Positions 1-9,726 of a DNA stretch of 64,000 bases are shown piece by piece. Source of the stretch: Tillandsia leiboldiana (taxonomy: Eukaryota > Streptophyta > Magnoliopsida > Poales > Bromeliaceae); NCBI GenBank assembly GCA_029204045.2, contig CM055066.1, positions 46,906,745 through 46,970,744 of the forward strand. The letters run 5' to 3'. A model generated the notes under the pieces. That model searched no databases. It was not told the DNA's origin and was given only the letters and a program-made list of their open reading frames with translations. Made by a program: the position numbers and the translations under genes. Positions within the stretch are counted from its first letter, which is position 1; each line of letters begins with the position of its first letter.

Positions 1-235
1 AGATTGGGTGATTGTATTTTTGAGAGATAGTAGACGCATCATATTTCATTTGTATCACCCCTTGAGCATTTAGATAGAGGCATAGTAGCTGTAGAGTTAT
101 TTCCAGCCTTTCCTTTTCTGTACTGCATTTATACTTTATGCCTCTAGTAGACTTTGTGGGCAGACCGTCGGGCTTGGTGGCGGTACCCACTGAGAACTAC
201 GTGACGGTGTAGTTCTCATACCTATGGTTGGTGAC
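1..235 (+). mobile_element. Ty3/gypsy LTR fragment, plus orientation (GypB/GypD-like)
   Basis: No coding capacity is seen. The stretch at about 130-235 (CCTCTAGTAGACTTTGTGGG, then CGGTACCCACTGAGAAC) matches the same stretch of the GypB LTR (near 18335-18400) on the plus strand and of the GypD LTR (near 13770-13830) on the minus strand. This is therefore the downstream half of a plus-oriented LTR of that superfamily. It is cut at 235 by GypE, whose LTR end TGTCACG begins at 236. The left part runs off the window. The bases at 231-235 (GTGAC) would be the left target-site duplication of GypE, but its right partner is lost. Confidence 0.75.
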
Positions 236-927
236 TGTCACGTCCCGGGGGTTTAAAAAGGCGGAAAACGTGTGAGTTTTTTTTTTTTTTTTTGAATCAT
301 TTCCACCCACCGGTACGCGCCCAAACCTGCCGCACATACAAATTCACCCCGCAAACGGACGGAGTCTCCTTTGTACATGCACGGCGTCGCAAGCATAAAA
401 CATACTTTAACCACACCGGCCAAGAAGTTAAGTTGAGGAAAAAAATATCATCATGTGCAACAACCAAGACGGCCACCTACTTTTTTTTTTCAACGGATAA
501 ATCCCCAGGTTTATAAAACAGTGCCCACACGACACCTATTCTTTTTAAAACCATTTTCGCAAACCTTTTCTTTTATTTGAAATTGGCCGTACACAAAATA
601 AATGTAAAGAAAAGAACCGATCATCACGAACCTTCCAACAACCACACCATCCACAAATAAGTACCACACACACAAACTAACTAACCGAAAAGATCAAAAC
701 GAACTAACGGAGAGGTCGCCCACCCTAAACGGGGCTAACTCCCTCTGGTCGCAGCCACACTGTCGTCCCGGATCCCACCTCTGATCGAACCTATCACCGT
801 GTGGAAAGTCAGCGACACATAGAGTATGAGGTAAAAGTAAGATGTGCAAATACTATAAATACTGGAAATAAAACAAACCGAAAACCAGAGCATCCACACT
901 CTTCCGCATGGATCAACGGTAACCCCC

Positions 928-928
<1 letters not shown>

Positions 929-961
<33 letters not shown>
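929..961. repeat. Poly-C homopolymer (33 C) in the GypE LTR
   Basis: An uninterrupted C run directly visible in the sequence, preceded by five C and one A. Runs this long may be miscounted by sequencing or assembly. Confidence 0.9.
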
Positions 962-962
<1 letters not shown>

Positions 963-1442
963 TGTAAAACGATCAGTGCATGCCAAAGAAACCACCTTGC
1001 TCTCACCTTGTTATTTTTAACCCCTCCACGGCACTTGTGCGGCACCTTAAGTGACCGCGAGGGGTCCCCACTACGTCACCTTGTGGGGTACACGGGTCAA
1101 CGTACCACCTTTCCGGAAAAGTACACCGATGCGATGGCCAAACCGCTGGTGTGCGTGCAAGCAACCATGAGCATAATGACCGAAGTCCATGTGTAATAAT
1201 AGGCGTACTCATACAAAAGGGGTTAGTCAAAATTCATTAGCATATCTACTTTACTTCTACGTATTACATATGATACCATACTCCAAACTGCAAGAAAAGG
1301 TACCCACCTCAAATCGCGTCGAATGAAGCACTAGAAATTGACCCGCGCCCTCGGACGACTCCCGGACCTAAAAAAAGTCCCCAACAAAAATAACGGTAAG
1401 ACTCGATTTGCCCGTAAAAACAACGATCCCGAACGCGCACAA

Positions 1443-1765
1443 GTAAAGGCGGAACTGAGCGACGGCGGCGGCGGCGCTCGCCCCGCACGGCGCATCGCAT
1501 GCAGTGCGGCCCCGCGCGGGCGGGCGCGCCGCTTGCGGTGCGGCCCCGTGCGGCGGCAGCCCCGCGCGGGCGGCAGACCCGCGGGGCGCGCCGCTTGCGG
1601 TGCGGCCCCGCACAGGCGGCAGTCCCGTGCGGGCGGCAGCCCCGCACGGTGGCAGCCCTGCATGGGCGCCCGCACGCACGGACCCTCCATGGCGCGCGTG
1701 GAGAGTGGCCCCGGCAGAGCGGCGGTAGCGGCGACGGCGGCGCGGCGGCGGCAAAACCCAAAACG
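1443..1765. repeat. GC-rich block of the GypE LTR leader
   Basis: Very CpG-dense sequence built from repeated short words (GCGGCCCCG, CGCGCGGGCGG, GGCGGCAGCCCCG) in degenerate tandem order. By analogy with GypC, where a TATA-like motif lies upstream, it would fall in the transcribed leader of the element. Every frame is open over long stretches because of base composition. Confidence 0.75.
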
Positions 1766-2329
1766 TAAACCCCGGAAACCCCGAAAACGCGGAACGAAGA
1801 AGACACAAAAGGAAAACGCAAAGGAGAAAGAACCGCTAACCTTACACTAACAGGGAAGACGACCCGATCCCGATCCTCACGGTAGAAGAAAAGAAAATCC
1901 GGTTCCGCTCCTCGCCTCCGGCACGGTGATTTGGATAGAAAAAGAATCGCTCTTTTTTCTCTCCGAACTGGGTTTCCGCTTTCTTGAAAAGTAATAAATA
2001 AATATTTATTTCTCTTGTACATACAAAATAAAACCCTTATTTGGTAGATATAACAGAAAGATTTCTATCTTCTCGAAAAGCGTGCCGATCACGCGGCACG
2101 GATTCCGATGCACCCCAAAGTGCCGAAACCTTCAAAATCCTATTTCGGGAGATCCGCAAATCGGATTCCAGATCCGATCGCTTTGCCATTCCCCGTATTT
2201 CGAGCTCTAACACTGAAAAATACCTGCACGCACCGACGCTGTACCTAAGAAACCTCGCTAAATAAACCCCTCAACAACTAATTTATTCAAAAGGATTAAA
2301 AGAAACACTAGACAGTTCGAGGTATTACA

Positions 2330-2346
2330 TCACACACCCCTTAAAA
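2330..2346 (-). other. GypE polypurine tract
   Basis: Minus-strand reading gives TTTTAAGGGGTGTGTGA immediately before the LTR start TGTAATACC. It follows the GAGGACGAAAC stretch that ends gypsy pol genes of this group. This is the expected plus-strand primer site. The tract is interrupted by T residues, like that of GypC at 43481-43497. Confidence 0.75.
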
Positions 2347-2389
2347 GAAGTTTCGTCCTCAAAACTTAACCTCAACCCACGTTAAACAG

Positions 2390-2862
2390 GTCTGGAAAAC
2401 ACTCTCTCATCTTCGATTCCAATTCCCAAGTCGCCTCGCACTCTTCATGATTACTCCATACCGCCTTCACATAGGGAATAATCCGGCTGCGTAACTTTTT
2501 GTCTTCACGTGCCAAGATTCAGACTGGTGTTTCATCAAGCTCAAATCCTCACGAAGCTCAATAGTAGAAACATCGAGAACATGCGACGGATCAGGGACGT
2601 ATTTCCGAAGCATCGAGACATGAAATACGTTGTGCACGCGATCGAGATTTGGTGGCAAGGCTAAGCGATAAACTACTGGGCCAACGCGCTCCAAGATCTC
2701 AAAAGGTCCAACAAACCGCGGGCTCAACTTGCCTCTTATACCAAACCGTTTAATCCCCTTGGATGGCGAAACCCGGAGCAACACGTGTTCCCCTACCTGA
2801 AACTCCAAGTCACGCCGTCTCTGGTCTGCATAGCTTTTCTGCCGACTCTGGGTGGTCAACAA
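2390..2862 (-). pseudogene. GypE integrase C-terminus with chromodomain-like tail (broken)
   Basis: The open stretch 2862-2467 encodes the DNA-binding end of a gypsy integrase: a basic start (QSRQKSYADQRRRDLEF), the GEHVLLRVSP strand, the RGKLSPRFVGPFEIL motif, and the FHVSMLRKYVPDPSHVL linker leading to the chromodomain-like tail. About 30 codons before the end the frame shifts. The tail expected as IPYVKVQWSNHEE is still recognisable in another frame at about 2440-2480, and the stop and polypurine tract follow. The equivalent in GypN (34723-35784) is open to its end, so the break is specific to this copy. Confidence 0.85.
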
Positions 2863-3585
2863 CCGCTACCTGATAAGGCGCACTTTTGTCTCGGTCTCCT
2901 CCACTAAGTCCGGGCCTTAAAATTTCCGCTCCCCCAAGTCATCCCAGCAGATAGGCGACTAACATCGACGCCCATACAACGCTTCATACGGCGCCATCTG
3001 AATGCTAGCCTGATAACTGTTGTTGTAGGCGAATTCCACGAGGGGCAGATCGAATTCCACGAGGGGCAGATAGCGTGACCATCCTTCTCCCAAATCGAGC
3101 ACGCAAGCTCGAAGCATATCTTCGAGGATCTAGATCACCCGTTCTGATTGTCCGTCGGTCTGGGGGTGAAAAGCCGTGCTGAAGTGCAGTTTGGTTCCCA
3201 AAGCCCGCTGCAAACTCTGCCAAAAGTTTAAGACGCACCGTGTGTCTCTATCCGAAGTAATCGATGCCGGTACCCCGTGCAACCTCACAACCTCGTTGAT
3301 GTAAACTTGCGCCAAACGGTCTCGGGTCCACATCGTATGAATGGGTAGGAAATGGGCCGACTTCGTCAATCGATCCACTATGACCCAGACCGCGTCGTGT
3401 CCTTGCTGTGATCGTGGAAAACCGGTGACGAAATCTATGGTGATCTGCTCCCATTTTCACTCTGGCACGGGTAGAGGTTGCAGCTTCCCCGCCGGGCGCA
3501 GATGCTCAGCTTTTACCTATTGACAAATCAAATAGTGCGCCACGAACCGTGTTACGTCCCCCTTTAGTTTAGGCCACCAAAAAGT
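2863..3585 (-). pseudogene. GypE integrase: zinc-finger and catalytic core (broken)
   Basis: This would insert element cDNA into DNA. The zinc-binding region lies at about 3585-3490 and the catalytic core at about 3450-3000. Seen in the core: DRLTKSAHFLP after the first Asp strand, SDRDTRC with the second Asp, and HPQTDGQSERVI with the catalytic Glu (ORF 3378-3130). In-frame stops interrupt the knuckle, the segment before the core, and the stretch after the Glu motif. A 21-bp tandem duplication at about 3031-3072 repeats the residues LPLVEF in frame; GypN has only one copy there. The core residues survive but no continuous protein is possible. Confidence 0.85.
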
Positions 3586-4734
3586 CTACTTAAGGTCCTT
3601 GTACATCTTCGTGCCACTGGGATGCGCCGTGTAAGGAGCACAATGCGCCTCTGACAATATCTCTTCCTTCAGATCAAGTAGATCAGGCACACAAATACGT
3701 CCTCGGAACTGTATTGTATCGTCCGCACCGACCGAAAAGTCGCCCTCTTGGTCCGAAGAAAGCTTGTCCCGCACGAGTTGCAGTTGAGCGTCTGTCTTTT
3801 GACCTTCCAGGATCTTTTCAAACAAGGTAGGCTTGACTACCAAAGTCAACAGTCGCGTAACCGTACCGGCTGTTACAGCCTCCAATCTCATTCGCGAGAA
3901 ATCCGCGACCAAACGGTTCTGTTGAGTATTAGCGTGCCCCGGTAACTCTTCCGTCTGACCCTTCCTGCTCAGGGCATCGGCTACTATGTTTGCTTTTTCA
4001 GGGTGGTATTGAATGGTCAAATCATAGTCCTTCAATAATTCCAGCCAACGTCCCTGCCGTAAGTTCAATTCTTTTTGCGTGAAAATGTATTTAAGGCTCT
4101 GGTAATCAGAAAACACGTTGCAATGAGCTCTGTAAAGGTAATGTCTCGAGAGTTTTAAAGCGAAAATGATCGCTGCGAGTTCCAGGTCATGAGTAGGGTA
4201 ATTTCGCTCATAATCCTCACCGGGTTTAGGTAATGCAAGCACGGGTGCCCGTGTTAGCCTATCTTTGAGTTCCTCGAAGCTCTCCTGGCATTGAGCCGTC
4301 CACACAAATCTCTCCCCTTTTCGAGTTAAATGATTTAGAGGGGCGGCAATTTTTGGGAATCCTTCCACGAAGCGTCTATAATATCCCGCCAAACCTAAGA
4401 AGCTTCGGATTTTCATTACTGTAGTCGATCGGGGCCAGTTAGTTACTGACTCCACCTTCTTAGGATCTACCGCAATTCCCGTTGCTGAAACTATGTGTCC
4501 CAAAAAGCTCACCTCCCGAAGCCAGAACTCACACTTCTTGAGCTTAGCAAACAATTTCTGATCCCTGAGAGTCTGAAGAATTACCCGTAAATGCTCCTCA
4601 TGTTCTTCGTCTGTACGGGAGTAGATTAGGATGTCATCAATAAAGACCACTACAAATTGGTCCAAGTAGGGTTTGAATATCCTGTTCATCATATCTATGA
4701 ATATCGCTGGAGCGTTCGTAAGCCCAAACGACAT
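3586..4734 (-). pseudogene. GypE RT C-terminal half and RNase H, with a 32-codon deletion
   Basis: This 382-codon open stretch carries the RT palm motif FVVVFIDDILIYS (the FIDD version of the YxDD active site), the RT connection with FLGLAGYYRRF, then RNase H up to DALSRKGQ, and the start of the integrase N-terminal region. RNase H is defective. Compared with GypN, where PGEDYE is followed by IYCDASRNGLGG and 20 further residues ending DYERNYP, GypE reads PGEDYERNYP directly. The lost 96 bp lie between two DYE-coding repeats near 4212-4225. The segment contains the first catalytic Asp of RNase H (CDAS). Reading frame is kept, so translation could continue while the enzyme would not work. The stretch ends at an in-frame stop at 3586. 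Confidence 0.9.
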
Positions 4735-5031
4735 AACGGTAAACTCGTAGTGGCCGTAACGAGTCCGATAAGCTGTTTTAGGTATATCCTCACCCCGAAC
4801 TCTAAGCTTGTGATAGCCAGATTGTAGATCGATTTTTTTGAGAATACCGTTGCTCCTTGGAGTTGATCGAAGAGGTCATCAATCCGAGGCAAGGGATGCT
4901 TGTTTTTCACCGTAACCTTGTTTATTTCCCAGTAGTCGATGCAGAGACGTAAACTCCCATCCTTCTTCCGCACGAATAGTACCGGTGCGCCCCAAGGCGA
5001 CACACTCGGTCCGATGAACCCCTTGTCGAGA
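4735..5031 (-). pseudogene. GypE RT N-terminal part, frameshifted and truncated
   Basis: Minus-strand reading gives LDKGFIGPSVSPWGAPV, VRKKDGSLRLCIDYWEIN and PLPRIDDLFDQLQGATVFS, which are RT fingers/palm motifs including the LCIDY strand. A run of seven T on the plus strand (about 4838-4846) gives one extra base relative to GypN and shifts the frame after ATVFSK. The shifted frame runs into 4695 while the proper frame resumes as the RT palm ORF at 4734. The upstream side is cut at 5031 by GypE2. Confidence 0.85.
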
Positions 5032-6940
5032 TGTAATATCACGACTTTTATTGTATCGTTTTACCCTCTTGCTAATAAAGTACAAGTTAGAGGAAATCAA
5101 ATTAACGGGCTTTTTTAAGTTGATAATCATGCGGTGCGGGTATTTTTTTTTGATAGAACTCGAAAAACGATGAACGGCGGTGCGACCGGATCTGATTTCC
5201 GACTTACGGATTCCCCGGAAAGGGGTTTTGAAGATCGCGGTAACCGTAGTGTGCATCGGAATCCGTACAAAATATCGGGCACGCTTTTTGAGGGGATAAA
5301 AAATTATCTCACGTGATTAAATAATTATTATTTAATATTAAATACCCGAATGTGGGTTTTACGGTACGTACTAAGAGAAAAAAATCGGTTCTTCCCGAAA
5401 AGAAAAGAGAAAACCCTAGCCGGAGAGAAAAGAAAGAATATAGGAAGGAAAACCCTAGCCGGAGGAAAAAGAAGGAGAGAAGAAGAAAGCGGAGTAGTCC
5501 GATCGCTTCCGATCTGCGTGCCGGAGCCGGAAATGCGAGCGGATCTTCTTCTTCGACGAGATCGTGGTAAATGATGTTTCCTTTTTTTCGATAATTATTA
5601 GGACATTATCGATTTTTCCGTTTAGCGGCCGCTGCCGCCACCGCCACCGCCGCACCGCGCGGCCTAGAGCCGAGCCGGGCGTCGCCCGCGGGCTGCGGCA
5701 CCGCGCTAGCGGGGGCCGCGCGGGGTGCCAACCGCAGGCGGCGCGTGCCGCGCGGCCTAGCGCCGCGCGGGGCGCCTCCCGCGGGCTGCGGCACCCGCAC
5801 AGGCAAACGCCGAGCGGGGTGCCACCCGCAGGCGGCGCACGCCGCGCGACCTAGCCCCGTACGGGGTGCCGCCCGCATGCAAGGGCACCCGTGCGGGCAG
5901 GTGCCGCGCGGGGTGCCGCCCGCATGCAAGGGCACCCGCGTGGGCAGGTGCCGCACGGGGTGCCGCCCACGGACAGCGCACGCGCCGCACAGCCAAGGCC
6001 GCGCGGGGCGCCAGCCTTGAGCGGCGCGCGGGGAATTTGGCCGCGCGGCCGTGCGGCATGCGACCCCGTCGTCCGTCACGCAGCGTTACCGCCGCCGTTG
6101 CCAAGTTTCATCGTATTCTTGGGTTTTGGGTTCCGTAACTTACAGAATATCGTCAGTCTGATCGGTTGTTGTTTTGGGGGAATTTTTTTAGGTCCGGGTG
6201 TCGATTGTGAGCGTGTTGCGGCTCCAGGTGTTCCGGTCAGCACATTTCGATGTGGGTACCTTCTGGCAATTTCCGGTGTATAGTCGCTCCCGTGTATTTC
6301 GTGAAAATAAAGTAGATGTTTCTTTGGTAAACTGTCTAACCCCATTGCATGAGAATCTCGTTTTTATTTCTAAATAAGGCGATGGAGGTCGCAGTGCCCT
6401 AGTGCACGCCGGTTTCCGGCATACATGCTCATAATTGCTTACACGCACACCGGCGGTCTGGCCACCGCATAGGGTGTATTTTTCCGAAAAGATGGTACGT
6501 TGACACGTGTACCCCACAACTAGTGATGATGGGGACCCCTCACGGTGAGGCGATTGCTTCTTGGGCAGTAGAGGGGTTGGAGGCACCAAGGAATGAGCGC
6601 AGTAATTCTGGGGTAGGTGCCCAGCATGATTTTGACAGGGGATATGGCGATTCATGAGGGGGAAGTGGAATGCTCTGGTGTATCGGTTTGCTCATTACAG
6701 TATTTATAGCATTTACTTTTTTATCATCTACTTTATTAGTCACTGACTACCCACACTGTGACAGGTCCGAGCAGAGGTGGGAACCGGGACGACGGTGAGG
6801 TAGCGTTTAGAGGACCTTAGCCGTTTGAGGCTAATGAACATTTTATTCACTTGCGGTTATCTTCTATTGTTTTTGGTTAGTAAGCTTGTGTTTGCTTGTT
6901 AGTGGAATAATGTGGATGTTGGGTTGAGATCCTAACTTAG
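5032..6940 (+). mobile_element. GypE2: plus-oriented gypsy LTR, 3' truncated
   Basis: Starts TGTAATATCACGACTTTT at 5032 within GypE RT. It shares with the GypN LTR start (minus strand at 41475) the order TGTAATATCATGAC, ACCCTCTTG, AACTCGAAAAACGATGA and the GGATCTGA.TTCCGA block. Then come an A-rich stretch (5370-5480), a GC-rich block (5625-6075), a diverged form of the conserved block (GATGTGGGT near 6248-6256) and sequence parallel to GypE LTR up to about 6925. The LTR terminus CGTGACA is absent: at about 6941 the sequence changes to GypD L1. Left target-site duplication would be CGAGA (5027-5031) but the right side is lost. No gene is seen here. Confidence 0.8.
5625..6075. repeat. GC-rich block of GypE2 with 47-bp tandem repeat
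   Basis: CpG-dense block. The unit beginning CGCATGCAAGGGCACCCG at 5874 recurs at 5921 (period 47 bp), with looser copies of GGTGCCGCCCGC on both sides. Long open frames on both strands (for example 6079-5606 minus) are compositional. A short A/T-rich tract upstream (5318-5345) may hold the promoter. Confidence 0.75.
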
Positions 6941-8021
6941 TGTATCAACATAGGGTGTCCAATCGGACTAACTCGCTATCGAATAGTGCCATATGCAGGC
7001 TATAGTCGAAATCCACGCTCTCTCTCAGAACGGAAAGAATGAAGATCCTCAACATCTCGCACAACGGTCGAAGTACTCACAACGACCCCGAGACCACCGT
7101 AAACCCAACGGTTCCCAACGACACTAGTGCTGGTTTAATCACAGCTACTAGACTCCACTCAGCCCCCCAGGCACGAGTGCAACAATAAAAGTACCTGCCT
7201 GAAATAACCCAATCAAATGGACTGGTAAAGAACCCGGCAATGCCTGCTCTGCTGTCAAACTCAAGAACTCATCTGCGGGATACAGACCGGCTCCTGACCG
7301 ACACTGTCGCATCCCAAAATAAGTAACAGATCGGCTCCTGACCGGCACGGTCGCACACTTCGGAGTGGCACTCGAGGGGAGCGACCCACACGAGTAAAGT
7401 ATTACTGTAACAAGTATCACGATATAGCAGAACTGGATCACGACTCTGATCGAAGTGGGAAAATCCATCCACAAAAGAAACCCGATCCCTAATCTGATGC
7501 ACAAGTAACCTCCGGTCAACCCCCAATGTCTGCGGTCGCCGCAATACCCTACCATCCACAATCAAGTAGAACAACCAACATCCGATCAACCGCCCAGTAT
7601 CCGCGGTTGCCGCAACACCCCACAACCCACAATCAAACCCAACCTGTCCCAGACACAAAGTCTCGACTACACTATCTGTAAGATCCTAACTCTTCAGGTG
7701 CCGTAGATAACCCTTGTCGTTTAATGTTAGTTGTAGGTGCCCTTTTTATCGACTTTTAGTGGGTTGTGTTTTGGTGCACGTTAGTATTTTTCAGTGTTAG
7801 AGCTCGAAAAATGATGATCGACGGTGCGATCGGATTTGAAATCGGACTTACGGATCTCCCGGAATGGGGTTTGAAGCTCTCGGCGACCGTTAAGTGCACT
7901 GAGATTCGTGCATTACGATTTGCACGATTTTTGAGGAATGAGTGGATCTGATCCTCTAGCTAGGGTTTCGTAGGTTTTAGCCGCCTCTTCTCTCATTTTG
8001 TTTTCTGCTCATTAACGTTTT

Positions 8022-8041
8022 GGGGGGGGGGGGGGGGGGGG
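8022..8041. repeat. Poly-G homopolymer (20 G)
   Basis: Uninterrupted G run inside the GypC solo LTR, just before the purine-rich stretch that precedes the GC array. Confidence 0.9.
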
Positions 8042-8244
8042 ACGAGAAAGGGGGAAGGGGATTTCAAAAGTTCAAAAAGTTTTGAAAAGAAAAGGAACGC
8101 GTGAAGGGGGAGAGGAGAGATCCAGCCGTGCAGTGCACCGGGACAGGAGACGGAAGGGAAGATCCGTCGTCCTCCCCTCCGGGACCTTGGTGAGCGTTCT
8201 TGCTTCGCCTCCTTTTTCTTCGGTGGTTATTTTGTCATAAGGGG

Positions 8245-8870
8245 TAGTTGTTTCCGCCGCCGCTGCCGCGCCACCGCCCGTGCGGGCATGCGCCCGCGCG
8301 GGGCGCTCGTTTGCGCCGCGCCGCACGGGGCGCCGCCCTGCCGCGCCGCCGCCCGCGCGGGCATGCGCCCACGCGGGGCGCTTGTTTGCGCCGCGCCGCC
8401 ACCCGTGCGGGCCTGCGCCCGCACGGGGAGCCACCCTTCCGCGCCGCTGCCCGCGCGGGGCGCTCGTTTGTGCCGCGCCGCCGCCTGCGCGGGCATGCGC
8501 CCGCGCGGGGCGCTCGTTTGCGCCGCGCCGCCACCCGTGCGGGCCTGCGCCCGCACGAGGCGCCGCCCTGCCGCGCCGTCGCCCGCGCGGGCATGCGCCC
8601 GCGCGGGGCGCTCGTTTGCGCCGCGCTGCCACCCGTGCGGGCATGCGCCCGCACGGGTCGCCGCCCTGCCGCGCCGCCGCCCGCGCGGGCATGCGCCCGC
8701 GCGGGGCACTCGTTTGCGCCGCGCCGCCACCCGTGCGGGCCTGCGCCCGCACGGGACGCCACTCTGTCGCGCTGCCGCCCGCGCGGGGCTTGTGCCCGCG
8801 CGGGGCGATCTGCTGCCGCTGCCACCGCGCCGCGCCCGCGTGGGGCTTGTGCCCACGCGGGGCATCTGTC
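8245..8870. repeat. 99-bp GC-rich tandem array in the GypC solo LTR
   Basis: Units start with GCATGCGCCCGCGCGGGG; for example 8591 and 8690 are 99 bp apart, with about five related units in total, some partly deleted. Each unit contains near-perfect palindromes (CCCGCGCGGG, CCGTGCGGGC paired with GCCCGCACGGG), so RNA or single-stranded DNA from it would fold strongly. Because 99 is a multiple of three, open frames of more than 190 codons appear in several frames on both strands. These are compositional, not genes. It should lie in the transcribed leader, by position downstream of the GypC TATA-like motif. Confidence 0.85.
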
Positions 8871-9596
8871 GCCGTCGCCGCTCGACTCCTTTCGTGTTTC
8901 CGCCGCGTGCGTCGTGTCCCGTGTAGCACTTATTTACTGTTGAGCCGTTCGTTAGAGTGGTGCCTTCGCTAATCTTCGGTCTTAATGTTTACCTTGGGGA
9001 CTTTCTAGGTCTGCGTGCCGATCGAGTGGGGACAGGTCAACTGTGGGCGTACCGACCAAGCGCTATTCAGGTGGGTGTTCTGGTGTAAAAGAAATTACGG
9101 TTTAACATGAATAAAGCAACATATGTTTTATATAATTGTATCTAACCCCTGTTTTACATGAGCATGTTACTATTCATATCTCTGACAATTGCGGTTCTCT
9201 TCGGGTACGACACACCCATATATCACACATTTTGAGCCCAAGGTTTGCTTGCACGCACACCAGCGGTTTGGCCACCGCATTGGTGTATTTTTCCAAAAAA
9301 ATGGCATGTCGGCCCGTGTGCCCTAGTGTTGTTGGGGACCTCTCACAACTGCTCACGTACCGCACGAGCGCCGTGGAGGGGTATAGGCAAATCAAGAGAG
9401 GCAAGTGCACATTTGATTATTGTAGGGACAAGTACGTATGATTGATTGTTACAGGAGCAAGGGCATATGTTTGATTGTACAGGAGCGGATGCACGCAACT
9501 GGCTCGTTTCAGGGTACAGTGGCTCTCTTGAAAGGGGGTAAACACGGACACGCGGGTGGCTCGGTTTGCATTATCTTCAGTTTTCCCAATTATCAC

Positions 9597-9726
<130 letters not shown>

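Larger units (their letters stand above)
236..2329 (-). repeat. GypE 3' LTR (about 2.1 kb)
   Basis: On the minus strand the LTR starts TGTAATACC at 2329, directly after the polypurine tract, and ends CCCGGGACGTGACA at 236. TG...CA ends and the CGTGACA terminus are shared with the GypC, GypN, GypB and GypD LTRs. Inside are a 33-base C homopolymer (929-961), a GAG/GTGGGT version of the conserved block (1302-1310) and a GC-rich low-complexity block (about 1443-1765). The long antisense and sense frames through the GC block are Ala/Arg/Gly/Pro-rich in several frames at once and are not genes. No second GypE LTR survives in the window for comparison. Confidence 0.85.
236..5031 (-). mobile_element. 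GypE: truncated Ty3/gypsy chromovirus element, minus strand
   Basis: Read on the minus strand, this is a gypsy element retaining the C-terminal two thirds of pol (reverse transcriptase, RNase H, integrase), a polypurine tract and the 3' LTR (236-2329). The 5' part (gag, protease, start of RT, PBS, 5' LTR) is missing because a plus-oriented LTR of the same superfamily (GypE2) begins at 5032 inside the RT domain, and GypD sequence follows that. Protein order is typical of gypsy elements (RT, RNase H, integrase). The integrase tail resembles the chromodomain-bearing Tekay/Del lineage, but this assignment is by motif memory, not by a tree. All reading frames are broken, so the copy is dead. Confidence 0.9.

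Noticed and set aside
1309..2022. 237-codon minus-strand frame and overlapping frames
   Set aside because: GC-rich block of the GypE LTR; composition-driven openness in many frames.
8072..8929. Long open frames (190-285 codons) on both strands of the GypC solo LTR
   Set aside because: Several frames are open at once because a 99-bp GC-rich repeat is a multiple of three. The products are Ala/Arg/Gly/Pro low-complexity with no domain, and the sequence is LTR.
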